A DNA stretch of 64,000 bases from Candidatus Woesearchaeota archaeon. Lineage in GTDB: Archaea; Nanobdellota; Nanobdellia; Woesearchaeales; JAFGLG01. How positions within the stretch are numbered: position 1 is the stretch's first letter; the number at the start of each line of letters is the position of its first letter. Below the pieces are notes generated by a model. It did not search any database and was not told the DNA's origin. It saw only the letters and a list, made by a program, of their open reading frames with translations. Below are positions 23,359 through 31,499 of this stretch, piece by piece. A program made the position numbers and the translations under genes. Location of the stretch: NCBI GenBank assembly GCA_016928155.1, contig JAFGLG010000002.1, positions 1-64,000 of the forward strand, given 5' to 3'.

Positions 23359-25092
23359 ATGAAGACAAACTCTTTTGTCTGGAAAATAGGTGGAGAAGCA
23401 GGATACGGCATAATGACAGCAGGCATAGCGTTTGCAAGATGCTGCATGAGAGCCGGCCTCTATGTGTTTGCGAACAATGAATACCCCTCTCTTATCCGCG
23501 GCGGACACAACACTTATGATGTCAGAGTCAGCGAAAAGCCGGCCAAAGCACCGCTCACAAAAATAGATCTTCTCGTAGCGCTCAACCAGGACACAATAGA
23601 CAGGCACAAGGAAAATCTGAATCCGGGAGCAGGTATTGTGTATGACAAAGCAGAAATGGACATGTCCATCAATGATGTCAAGCTCTATGATGTGCCGCTG
23701 AAAGCGATTGCAAAAGAATGCGGCAACGAGAAACTGATGCAGAACACAGTCGCCATGGGAGCAAGCTTTGCACTCCTGAAATTACCTTTTTCTCATTTTG
23801 AAGATGTCATCAAAGACTGGTTCAAGGGAAAGAAAGAGGATATAATCCAGAACAACATCAAGGCAGCAAAGAAGGGATATGACCATATAATAGAGAACTA
23901 TGAGCCAAATGAATTCGGATGCAAACTCGAGCCAAAGCAGGGCCCGAAGAAGCTGCTGATCTGCGGAAGCGAAGCGCTTTCAGTCGGAGCAATAAGGGCA
24001 GGATGCAAACTACTGTTCCAATATCCCATGACGCCGTCATCAGGAGTGATACACTACATGATGAATGTGTCAAGGCAGAAAGACATCGTGGTTGTGCAGC
24101 CAGAGGATGAGATCGCTGCGATGAACATGACAATAGGCGCCAATTTTGCAGGAGTAAGGGCGATGACAGCAACATCAGGAGGAGGATTTGCGCTCATGGC
24201 AGAAGGGCTTGGATTAGCAGGACTCTCAGAGACACCTGTAGTGATAAATCTTGCAATGAGGCCGGGACCTGCGACAGGACTTCCGACGCATTCAGGACAA
24301 GCGGACCTGAGATTCGCGATGCATGCAGCACAGGATGAGTTCCCGAGGATGATAATGGCGCCAGGAGACGCAGAAGAATGCTTCTATTGCGCAATGGAAG
24401 CCTTCAATTATGCAGAGAAATACCAGATACCTGTCTTCATCCTTACAGATAAATACCTAGCAGAGAGCTATGAATCAATAGGATTCCCAGACCAGGACAA
24501 GGTGAAAGTGGATAAAGGCAAACTAGTTCTGGAGCTTCCGGAACTTGGAGAGAAAGGCCTGTTCAAGAGATATGAATTCACAGAAGACGGAATAAGCCCC
24601 AGAAGCATACCTGGAATAAAGAATGGTCTTTTTCATTCTGCAGGAGATGAGCATGATGAACGAGGATTCGTGGAAGAAGACACAGAGAACAGGACAAGGA
24701 TGCACGCAAAGAGGCTGAAGAAATTCGAGACACTGAAGAAAGAAGTCCCGAATCCGACAATTTATGGGGATGAGGACGCAGAGATAACACTCATCTCCTG
24801 GGGATCAAACAAAGGGAATGCCATGGAAGCGATGGAGATGCTCAAGAAAGAAGGAACAAACTGCAAGCTGATGCACATCAAGTATGTGTGGCCTTTCCCG
24901 ACACAATCTGTGAAAGAAACATTATCAAAATCAAAAAAAGCAGTGCTGATAGAGAACAATGCGACAGCACAATTAGGATCACTTATCAAAGAACACTGTT
25001 TTATTGATGTTGAGAAAAAGGTCTTGAAATGGGACGGAAGGCCGTTCCACGCAGATGAGCTGCATGAAAAACTCAAGAAGGCAATAAGATGA
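23359..25092 (+). CDS. korA: 2-oxoacid:ferredoxin oxidoreductase, fused gamma-alpha subunit
   Basis: 577 residues. The gamma domain (about 1-190: FVWKIGGEAGYGIMTAGIAF, NEYPSLIRGGHNTYDVRVSE) is fused to the alpha/pyrimidine-binding domain (about 200-577: FQYPMTPSSGVIHYM, QPEDEIAAMNMTIGANFAG, ATSGGGFALM). With KorB it oxidatively decarboxylates 2-oxoacids (2-oxoglutarate or pyruvate type) to acyl-CoA, reducing ferredoxin. No ferredoxin-type delta domain is present, as in the two-subunit archaeal enzymes. An in-frame upstream extension to 23266 is rejected because it crosses the promoter. The stop overlaps the korB start (ATGA). Confidence 0.93.
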   Translation: MKTNSFVWKIGGEAGYGIMTAGIAFARCCMRAGLYVFANNEYPSLIRGGHNTYDVRVSEKPAKAPLTKIDLLVALNQDTIDRHKENLNPGAGIVYDKAEMDMSINDVKLYDVPLKAIAKECGNEKLMQNTVAMGASFALLKLPFSHFEDVIKDWFKGKKEDIIQNNIKAAKKGYDHIIENYEPNEFGCKLEPKQGPKKLLICGSEALSVGAIRAGCKLLFQYPMTPSSGVIHYMMNVSRQKDIVVVQPEDEIAAMNMTIGANFAGVRAMTATSGGGFALMAEGLGLAGLSETPVVINLAMRPGPATGLPTHSGQADLRFAMHAAQDEFPRMIMAPGDAEECFYCAMEAFNYAEKYQIPVFILTDKYLAESYESIGFPDQDKVKVDKGKLVLELPELGEKGLFKRYEFTEDGISPRSIPGIKNGLFHSAGDEHDERGFVEEDTENRTRMHAKRLKKFETLKKEVPNPTIYGDEDAEITLISWGSNKGNAMEAMEMLKKEGTNCKLMHIKYVWPFPTQSVKETLSKSKKAVLIENNATAQLGSLIKEHCFIDVEKKVLKWDGRPFHADELHEKLKKAIR

Positions 25093-25940
25093 CTGACATG
25101 AAGGACTTCAATGTGGCAGAGTTCCCGACATGGTGCCCGGGATGCGGCAACTTCGGGATATGGACAGCACTGAAAAAGACATTCAGCGAGATGGACCTCA
25201 AGCCAGAGGACTGTGCAGTCATATCAGGAGTCGGATGCCACGGCAAATTCCCATACTGGTTCAGGAGCTACGGATTCTCAGGACTGCATGGAAGGCCGCT
25301 GCCTCTTGCACAGGGAGCCAAGATAGCGAACCACAAACTGAATGTCGTCGTGATGTCAGGAGACGGAGACTGCTACGGAGAAGGCGGGAATCATTTCATA
25401 CATGCATGCCGCCGCAATGTCGACATCACATTGATAGTGCACAACAACGGCAATTACGGCCTGACAACAGGGCAGTACAGCCCGACATCAAGGCAGGAAT
25501 ACAAATCAAAGACATCGCCATTCGGGGTCGAGGAGCTTCCGGTCAACCCATTGATGACATCACTGACAATGGGCGCCACATTCGTGGCCCGTGGATATGC
25601 AGGAAACATGCCCCTCCTGGTGGAACTGATAAAGAAAGGGATGCAGCACAAGGGATTTGCGCACATAGATGTACTGCAGCCCTGCGTCACATTTAACAAG
25701 ATAGACACATACGAAGCACTGAACTCCAGAGTGTATGACCTCAACAAAGAGGGACATGACACAAAGGACTGGAAAAAGGCATTCGAGAAAGCGCAGGAAA
25801 ACGAGAGGATGCCTATAGGCGTGTTCTATGAAGGCGACAGGCCGAGCTTCGAGCAATGGAGCCCGCAGCTGAAAGAGACAGCGCTTGTCGAGAAGAAACT
25901 GCAGCCGGATGTAAGGGATCTATTGGAAGGGTTCTATTGA
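25089..25940 (+). CDS. korB: 2-oxoacid:ferredoxin oxidoreductase, beta subunit (TPP-binding)
   Basis: 283 residues. FPTWCPGCGNFGIWTALKKT carries the first of the [4Fe-4S] cysteines; C-x2-C here and further Cys in GVGCHGKF and PCVTFN complete the set. GDGDCYGEGGNHFIHACRRN with LIVHNNGNYGLTTGQ is the thiamine diphosphate/Mg motif. It forms the catalytic unit with KorA, overlapped by 4 bp. Substrate choice cannot be read from sequence. It links central carbon flow to ferredoxin, consistent with anaerobic metabolism. Confidence 0.94.
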   Translation: MTDMKDFNVAEFPTWCPGCGNFGIWTALKKTFSEMDLKPEDCAVISGVGCHGKFPYWFRSYGFSGLHGRPLPLAQGAKIANHKLNVVVMSGDGDCYGEGGNHFIHACRRNVDITLIVHNNGNYGLTTGQYSPTSRQEYKSKTSPFGVEELPVNPLMTSLTMGATFVARGYAGNMPLLVELIKKGMQHKGFAHIDVLQPCVTFNKIDTYEALNSRVYDLNKEGHDTKDWKKAFEKAQENERMPIGVFYEGDRPSFEQWSPQLKETALVEKKLQPDVRDLLEGFY

Positions 25941-25961
25941 GAAGATTTAAATATATGGAGT

Positions 25962-26076
25962 TGCTCACCTTTCTTATCATAACAGAACGGTTTCATCACT
26001 GGAGAGCCTCCAAGCACTCCTCAGCTCTACTCGTTTAGTTCATCGAAAGGTGAGCAGCCACCTGCGGGGGCAGGTG
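25962..26076 (+). ncRNA. Putative structured RNA downstream of korB
   Basis: TGCTCACCTTTC (25962-25973) pairs perfectly over 12 bp with GAAAGGTGAGCA (26045-26056), enclosing 71 nt with a GGAG/CTCC stem. It is followed directly by a second perfect hairpin, CCACCTGC-GGGG-GCAGGTG (26058-26076), and ACAAATATT. No reading frame fits. It could be a stable RNA, a 3' UTR structure or a terminator of korAB; a TTTAAATATA box at 25945-25954 lies close by. Strand is uncertain because the pairing works on both. Confidence 0.4.
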
Positions 26077-26096
26077 ACAAATATTTCTATGATTTA

Positions 26097-26132
26097 AAGG
26101 TTCATTAAGTTTTAGCAGAAAAAATCGGAAGA
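26097..26132. repeat. Imperfect direct repeat, left copy, flanking the toxin-antitoxin pair
   Basis: AAGGTTCATTAAGTTTTAGC plus the 16 following bases matches 26767-26801 with a few substitutions. The two copies bracket the RelE/RHH genes. Confidence 0.6.
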
Positions 26133-26170
26133 AGTTCTGAGAAGTCGGAGATGCTTTAGAAGATGGCGAC

Positions 26171-26500
26171 TCAATAACCTAATCTCCTCAGATAGGCTTT
26201 CAGATCCTTATAACCCCTGCTCCTGTCAAGGATGCAGAGAACGCGGATCTGATGATTTTCAACAGGATATATCAATCTCTTCTCTTTATCATTATCTTGG
26301 AATCTTATCCTAAACAAGAACCTATATCCTTTCAGACTTTTGTTCCTAAACGGATTCCTCAAAGCGAGGGACAATTTATTATCCAGAATGGATCTTGCTT
26401 TTGAACTTAGCGATTCAATCTGATCAAGAAATAAATTTGAAGGGACAAGGACATATCTATCTTCTTCTGAGCGCCTTGAATAAATCTTCTTCTGTGCCAT
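26171..26500 (-). CDS. RelE/ParE-type toxin
   Basis: About 109 residues with the RelE-superfamily layout: helical N terminus (LFLDQIESLSSKARSILDNK), then KSLKGYRFLFRIRFQDN, KRLIYPVENHQIRVLCILDR and the closing helix YKDLKAYLRRLGY. RelE toxins cleave mRNA on ribosomes; ParE relatives attack gyrase. Which applies is not clear. Upstream in-frame starts (26515) exist, but GAGAGGGGG sits correctly before ATG 26500. The start lies within the 3' end of the antitoxin gene, the usual coupled order. Confidence 0.8.
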   Translation of the reverse strand: MAQKKIYSRRSEEDRYVLVPSNLFLDQIESLSSKARSILDNKLSLALRNPFRNKSLKGYRFLFRIRFQDNDKEKRLIYPVENHQIRVLCILDRSRGYKDLKAYLRRLGY

Positions 26501-26699
26501 AAAGCCCCCTCTCATCACTGACTCTCTTCAGCTTCTTTATGAGGGCAGCCTCTTCTGCAGTAAGTTCAGGCTCAAAGACCTTCTCTCTTACGGTCTCCTT
26601 TATGAAATCCTGCAATGTACCGAATCCATGCTTCTTGGCATAATTCCTAGCTGAGACCAGCAGCTTGCTCGGCATCCTGATATTCACCTGAGTATTCAT
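26457..26699 (-). CDS. Ribbon-helix-helix antitoxin
   Basis: 80 residues from ATG 26699. MNTQVNIRMPSKLLVSARNY, then AKKHGFGTLQDFIKETVREK, is a CopG-type DNA-binding N terminus, followed by an acidic tail (EPELTAEEAALIKKLKRVSD) that would cover the toxin. It probably represses its own operon. The longer upstream frame is rejected: a CTTAAATATC box at 26722-26731 gives a leaderless start at 26699. Overlaps the toxin gene by 44 bp. Confidence 0.8.
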   Translation of the reverse strand: MNTQVNIRMPSKLLVSARNYAKKHGFGTLQDFIKETVREKVFEPELTAEEAALIKKLKRVSDERGLYGTEEDLFKALRRR

Positions 26700-26766
26700 G
26701 CTATCAATAGATACCAAATGATATTTAAGCTTTCCGGTCTGCCCCATGAGATGATCTTGATACATG

Positions 26767-26801
26767 AAGGTTCATTAATTTTTGGCAGAAAAATTCGAAG
26801 A
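26767..26801. repeat. Imperfect direct repeat, right copy
   Basis: AAGGTTCATTAATTTTTGGC and the following 15 bases repeat 26097-26132. It lies just upstream of the antitoxin promoter. Confidence 0.6.
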
Positions 26802-26894
26802 CAATTTGAAAGATATCAAATATATCCGGGATAGCCAGTGTGAGCAGATTAGGAAACAATAGATTATTAAACAAGCAAATGCTGGAGACAGTTG

Positions 26895-27476
26895 ATGGCA
26901 GACAAACCGATCGATAAGACCATTGCAAAGATGCCGGAAGAGCAGAAGCAGGCAATAATCCAGCTGGCGCAGGTGAGCCTGTGGATAGACACATATGACG
27001 ACATATTCTCTGATTTCGATCCCAGGCCATATTCCCAGAGAGCACTGTCAGATGACTTCATAAATGAGGCAAAGAAAGCAGTGAGAGAGACAAGCAGGGG
27101 CAAGATAGAGCTGAAGATCCTGATACCTGCTGCCAAGAGGGACAATGCGCAGGAGATCATGATCAAGAAAAGGCTCAGGAGCAATTTCAAGCAGTATCTC
27201 CAGAACATGCACCTGAAAAAAAGAAAACTCCAGAACCAAGGACTGTTCTTCATTGCCTTGGGGGTCATATTCATGTTCATAGCAACATTCATCCTGGTCA
27301 GGAATCCAGGACAAGGATTCCTGCTGACATTCCTGACTGTACTCGCAGAGCCGGCAGGATGGTTCCTGTTCTGGGAAGGAGGCAATCTCCTGATATTCAA
27401 ATCCAGAGAAAGGGACAAGGACCTGGAATTCAATGAGAAGATGGCCAACAGCAGCATAGAGTTCAATTCTTACTGA
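26895..27476 (+). CDS. Two-span membrane protein with helical cytosolic domain
   Basis: 193 residues. The N-terminal 115 are soluble and helical (QAIIQLAQVSLWIDTYDDIF, SRGKIELKILIPAAKRDNAQ). Two hydrophobic helices follow (LFFIALGVIFMFIATFILV and GFLLTFLTVLAEPAGWFLFW), and a short charged tail ends the protein. No family recognised; the arrangement is common in unannotated archaeal membrane proteins. ATG 26895 is preferred over TTG 26892. The stop abuts the stop of the convergent Doc remnant. Confidence 0.65.
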   Translation: MADKPIDKTIAKMPEEQKQAIIQLAQVSLWIDTYDDIFSDFDPRPYSQRALSDDFINEAKKAVRETSRGKIELKILIPAAKRDNAQEIMIKKRLRSNFKQYLQNMHLKKRKLQNQGLFFIALGVIFMFIATFILVRNPGQGFLLTFLTVLAEPAGWFLFWEGGNLLIFKSRERDKDLEFNEKMANSSIEFNSY

Positions 27477-27950
27477 TCACATCTTGGAAAGCTTCTCTGC
27501 AACACCGATGCTCTTGATGACTAGCCTATAGAAATCATGATAACCCCTTATCGGCGTTGCATCTTCAATCAGATCCTGATGACATAACTGCTTCGCAAGA
27601 TCAAACGCATCATCAATAGTCGGAAGTGCGGCGACTTGATTGACCTCTTCTGCTGCTTCCTCGATGCTGCTGCCATTGAAATCCGCTCCATTGAGCATCA
27701 GGAAATATCTTGCAGCAAAATAAGCTGTCCTCTTGTTGCCATCAGCATATGGGTGGGTCTTTGCTAATCTTTAAAGAATAAAAGCAGCGCCATTGCAAAG
27801 GTCAGAATGATCCTGATAATACAAGCTATGGAGCATAGTGCTGGGGTAATCATCAATGAGAGTGCCTGATTTGCCCCCTGTCACATTAAGGATATCATCA
27901 TGCAATTTAGCGATATCTTCAGGAGCGGGATACTTAATCTCTTGGGACAT
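27477..27950 (-). pseudogene. doc: Doc/Fic-family toxin interrupted by an in-frame TAA
   Basis: Reading from ATG 27950 gives MSQEIKYPAPEDIAKLHDDI and so on for 59 codons, then TAA at 27771-27773. The same frame continues as RLAKTHPYADGNKRTAYFAA for the rest of the protein (157 codons in all). The Fic motif HPYADGNKR is intact but lies after the stop. Doc toxins phosphorylate EF-Tu/EF-1A. A nonsense mutation that removes the active site fits loss of a toxin whose antitoxin is absent; no antitoxin gene is seen next to it. Confidence 0.75.
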
Positions 27951-28088
27951 AGGAGTATATGATAATTTGCTATATATAAAACTTATTATTTTTAGTACTA
28001 TAAAGTAGATATTTTATTTATTTCTATATTGAAATTAATAAAAAAGAGAGGCATAACATTTATATTAAAATAAGAGGAAATAAAACTC

Positions 28089-28577
28089 ATGAAAATAGCC
28101 ATCATGAGCGACTCGCATGACCATCTAGAGCACTTTGATAAAGCGATTGGGATGATCAGAGCGCTCGGGATCAGGACAATCCTGCACTGCGGGGACCTCT
28201 CTGCACCAATATTATTGAAGAAGTTTGCTGAACTTGAGTTTGAGCTGCATATGGTTTCAGGAAACACAAATGATGAGTACACCTTCATGAAGATCTGCTG
28301 TGCAAATAAGCATCTCAACCATCATGGCATATATGCCGACCTTGAATTGGGCGGCAAGAAGATCGCCATGGTACATTATCCAGAGCTGGCAGAAGGGCTT
28401 GCATCAACCGGAAAATATAATATCATATTCTATGGACATGATCATACATCTGCAGTGAAGAAGATCGGAAAGACAATACTGGCAAACCCCGGAGAGATAT
28501 TAGGCTTCAGGAACAGGCCAAGCATTGCAGTATATGACACTGAGACAAATGAAGTCGAGATAAAGGAGGTAGAATAA
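28089..28577 (+). CDS. YfcE/MJ0936-type phosphodiesterase
   Basis: 162 residues, a calcineurin-like metallophosphoesterase. Metal ligands appear in order: DSHDH near the N terminus, HCGDL, SGNTND, VHYPEL and FYGHDHT (usual GHTH). Members hydrolyse phosphodiesters, mostly tested on model substrates. The physiological substrate is unknown. A downstream membrane protein gene starts 2 nt after the stop, forming an operon. Confidence 0.9.
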   Translation: MKIAIMSDSHDHLEHFDKAIGMIRALGIRTILHCGDLSAPILLKKFAELEFELHMVSGNTNDEYTFMKICCANKHLNHHGIYADLELGGKKIAMVHYPELAEGLASTGKYNIIFYGHDHTSAVKKIGKTILANPGEILGFRNRPSIAVYDTETNEVEIKEVE

Positions 28578-28578
28578 A

Positions 28579-28914
28579 ATGGCAAAATTAAGTTCAGACG
28601 AGCAGATGGCATCAATCCTGTCATATCTAGGCATACTTGTATTGATACCATGGTTAGCGATAAAGAAGAAGAGCCCATTCGCACTGTTCCACATCAGGCA
28701 GGGGATGCTGCTCTTCATCATTGAAGTCATTGTGTGGGTCTTGGTAGCTATCCTGAGCTCATTCCTATGGTTCATGTGGGTCGCGATCATGCCGCTACTG
28801 CAGCTGCTGTTCCTTGTCGTGATAATAGTCGCGATAGTCAAGGCTTTCCAGGGAGAGCAGTGGAAGATCCCATTGATCGGAGACCATCTGGACAAGGTAG
28901 AGTGGGTCAAGTAA
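28579..28914 (+). CDS. Tic20/DUF4870-like membrane protein
   Basis: 111 residues, about three to four hydrophobic helices. The FALFHIRQGMLLFIIEVIVW segment is the signature of Tic20-like/DUF4870 proteins ('H.rQal.f'). Function unknown in prokaryotes. It follows the phosphodiesterase by 1 nt, with AAGGAGGTAG as ribosome binding site. A hairpin with a T-run lies after it. Confidence 0.75.
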   Translation: MAKLSSDEQMASILSYLGILVLIPWLAIKKKSPFALFHIRQGMLLFIIEVIVWVLVAILSSFLWFMWVAIMPLLQLLFLVVIIVAIVKAFQGEQWKIPLIGDHLDKVEWVK

Positions 28915-28942
28915 ACATAATTTTTTTATTTCCATTTAATCG

Positions 28943-28971
28943 AGCAGCCCTGACTTGTGTAAGGGCTTGCT
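28943..28971 (+). terminator. Hairpin after the Tic20-like gene
   Basis: AGCAGCCCT pairs with AGGGCTTGCT (one bulged T) around a 10-nt loop. TCTCTTTTTCTG follows. It is a plausible terminator or 3'-end stabiliser. Confidence 0.4.
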
Positions 28972-29168
28972 GATCTCTTTTTCTGACATAAAAGAATCAA
29001 TGCTGCTCCTCAACAGAAATACCGGCCATCAGGACACACAAGAATGTCACTATTTGTCATGTGCACATTATGAATTTTTCAGTATTTAAATCTTGCTGTT
29101 TTTCTGTTTTGCCGACGAAAAAGCTTTTATAGACAAAGAGCCAAAGAGTTCGGAAAAAGGTGGGGCAA

Positions 29169-30350
29169 ATGAAAAAAGAGACATTGTTCATCATTTCCAT
29201 CATCACTATGATCTTGTTCTGCACACTGCTCTCCGGATGCAAATATTTCCCTTATCTCTTCGGATCAGGAGGGATGGATGACATCACAGGACAGGTAATC
29301 AAAGAGATCGGAGAAGAGAATCTCACAAAACTTTTTGAAAAGCTTGCAAATTATTCTGAAAACCTGACATTCAATGGGACAGGCGGAGGATCAGGCCGAG
29401 CAGGCGGAACTGAAAATGGGACCGGCAGCGGAGCTGGCGGCTACAAGTCACCAAAAGGGACGCAGTCATACACCATAGGACCATCGGGCGGAAGCGCCTC
29501 GCCAATGATGATGAAAGGAGGCTCTCCATTAATCATGAAAGGAGGCTCTTCAGGAGGATCCGGTGGATCAAGCGGTGGCTCAACAGGAGGAACTGACAAT
29601 CAAACAAACGGCACCGGAGGAACAGGCGGAAGCGGAGGTTCCGGAGGGACAGGCGGGACAGGAGGGCCTGGAACAGGCAACCAAACCAATAGCACAGGAG
29701 GAACAGGAGGGAGTGGTGGCACAGGAGGTACCGGTGGCACTGGGACCAACAATCAAACAAACGGCACCGGAGGAACAGGAGGGACAGGAGGAACTGGTGG
29801 GACAGGAGGAACCCCTCTCGATTGCGGAGACGGATACTGCGATGCAGACGAGAACTGCGCCAACTGTCAGGAAGACTGCGAATGCGACCAAGGATATGAA
29901 TGCAACCCCAGCCATCCGAATATAGATGTCAAAGGATGCTATCTCCTGTCACTCGAGGACTGCGGCGACGGATTCTGCGACGATGAAGAGAACTGCCTGA
30001 ACTGCGAACTGGACTGCAGATGCACGCCATCACAGCAATGCAACCCTGAAGTCCCCATCTCAGATGAATATGGATGCTATTCTTTTTACTGCGGCGACGG
30101 GATATGCTCATATTATTTTGAGGATATAGACACATGTTTCATCGACTGCAAGACCGGATGCGGCAATGGGCTGTGCGAGATAAACCTCGGAGAGACATGC
30201 AAGAACTGCAGGGACTGCTACTGCACACAGGGATTCATATGCGGCAATACTCTCCAATGTGTCAGGGAGGGAGTATGCGGAAATGGAGTATGCGAAGCTG
30301 AATATGGAGAATACTGCATGAGCTGCCCTGCTGACTGCGGCGTGTGCTGA
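29169..30350 (+). CDS. Gly/Thr-repeat lipoprotein with five Cys-rich modules
   Basis: 393 residues. A lipoprotein signal ends LLSGC (residue 21), so the protein is anchored outside. After a short domain there is a low-complexity linker of about 110 residues built from GGTGGSGGTGG units and repeated NQTN(G/S)TGG glycosylation-type sites. Five Cys modules follow with consensus CG(D/N)G.C....(E).C..C..DC. They probably form disulphide- or metal-stabilised knots. ATG 29169 is preferred over GTG 29160 because AAGGTGGGGCAA precedes it; GCTTTTATAGAC at about 29119 is the TATA box. It is a probable adhesin or cell-contact protein. Confidence 0.8.
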   Translation: MKKETLFIISIITMILFCTLLSGCKYFPYLFGSGGMDDITGQVIKEIGEENLTKLFEKLANYSENLTFNGTGGGSGRAGGTENGTGSGAGGYKSPKGTQSYTIGPSGGSASPMMMKGGSPLIMKGGSSGGSGGSSGGSTGGTDNQTNGTGGTGGSGGSGGTGGTGGPGTGNQTNSTGGTGGSGGTGGTGGTGTNNQTNGTGGTGGTGGTGGTGGTPLDCGDGYCDADENCANCQEDCECDQGYECNPSHPNIDVKGCYLLSLEDCGDGFCDDEENCLNCELDCRCTPSQQCNPEVPISDEYGCYSFYCGDGICSYYFEDIDTCFIDCKTGCGNGLCEINLGETCKNCRDCYCTQGFICGNTLQCVREGVCGNGVCEAEYGEYCMSCPADCGVC

Positions 30351-30497
30351 TCAATATTTTTTCCTTTTCTCTGTCTTTAACAGGATTCATTCCCTGTTGT
30401 TATTATATTAACATTAAGTTATTATATTAATTCAACCTATAGCAGCCATATGGCAGTTCCCAAGACAAAGAAATGAAGAAATTCTAAAGGTGATCAC

Positions 30498-31490
30498 ATG
30501 AGAATATGCAATGCAACAAGAATAGACAGCGCTATGCCAGTTGAGGCAACCCAGATGGCAGCAAGTGAATCCTGCCAGCATAGTGAGGAAAAACAGAGTT
30601 ATGTGAACCCAAGCCTGGGCCAGATAGGGGTCATGTACCATGACAGCCGAAACGACCGGATAAAATATTTCTCCACTGACATCCACACCTCACCAAATTC
30701 AGTTGATGACCTTGTTGATGAAGGGCTTAGGCTCGCCAGTGAGAGAGGAACAACAAGACTGAACGCCAGATTCCTGTGCACCGAAGAATGCAGCTATGAT
30801 GGGCCTATCGAAGCGAGAATCCCATTGAACAATGGATTCACCGGCCTTGAACTCATATATGTGGGGATAAATTCATCAGAAAGGACCACTGACCCGAAGA
30901 CAAGAGCAGACGAGGACAGGCTCGTTGCTGTCATACTCTCCTCAGAAAGATCCAGCAGAGAAACCACACCAGGCTATTCAATACACCACCTGACTGCCCA
31001 GAACACAACTGAATCTGACATCAGCGACATGGTCAGGCTTTATGCAGAGGCATTCACAACATACACAACAGTATTGGACGCTGAAAACGTCAGAAGGATG
31101 ATCGACAACTCAGTGGTGTATGCAGTAAGAAATCCCGCAGGGAGAATAGTCTCCACTGTCGTCGCAGAGATCGGAGAAGTACCCACAGAAAGAGGGATCA
31201 TGAGGATCACAGAGCTCAGCGAGATGGCGACTCTGCGTGAATGCCGGGGATCAGGCCTTGTCACCTTAGCCACTGAACAATTGGTAGAAGATATCAGGGA
31301 CAGGGTGGATCTGATCTATGCAGAAGCGAGAGCCCCACATGCAGCAATAAACAAATCCTTCCATAACATGGGATTCTCATATGCAGGAAGACTCGACAAG
31401 CAATGCATACTGTCAGGAGACAGGGAGATCGCTGAAACCGGACCTTATGAAAACCTCAATGTCTGGTACATGCTGCCCCATGACGATTAG
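30498..31490 (+). CDS. GNAT acetyltransferase, AblB (beta-lysine acetyltransferase)-like
   Basis: 330 residues. The C-terminal half (about 160-330) is a GNAT domain resembling AblB: ITELSEMATLRECRGSGLVT (acetyl-CoA loop RECRGSGL), AEARAPHAAINKSFHNMGF and an ending ENLNVWYMLP like the 'ESMNVWY' end of AblB. AblB makes the osmolyte N-epsilon-acetyl-beta-lysine, but no lysine aminomutase (ablA) is adjacent, so the substrate is open. The N-terminal 150 residues are an extra domain I cannot place. GGTGATC precedes the ATG. The M23 peptidase gene follows after 9 bp. Confidence 0.7.
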   Translation: MRICNATRIDSAMPVEATQMAASESCQHSEEKQSYVNPSLGQIGVMYHDSRNDRIKYFSTDIHTSPNSVDDLVDEGLRLASERGTTRLNARFLCTEECSYDGPIEARIPLNNGFTGLELIYVGINSSERTTDPKTRADEDRLVAVILSSERSSRETTPGYSIHHLTAQNTTESDISDMVRLYAEAFTTYTTVLDAENVRRMIDNSVVYAVRNPAGRIVSTVVAEIGEVPTERGIMRITELSEMATLRECRGSGLVTLATEQLVEDIRDRVDLIYAEARAPHAAINKSFHNMGFSYAGRLDKQCILSGDREIAETGPYENLNVWYMLPHDD

Positions 31491-31499
31491 GAGGAGAAG

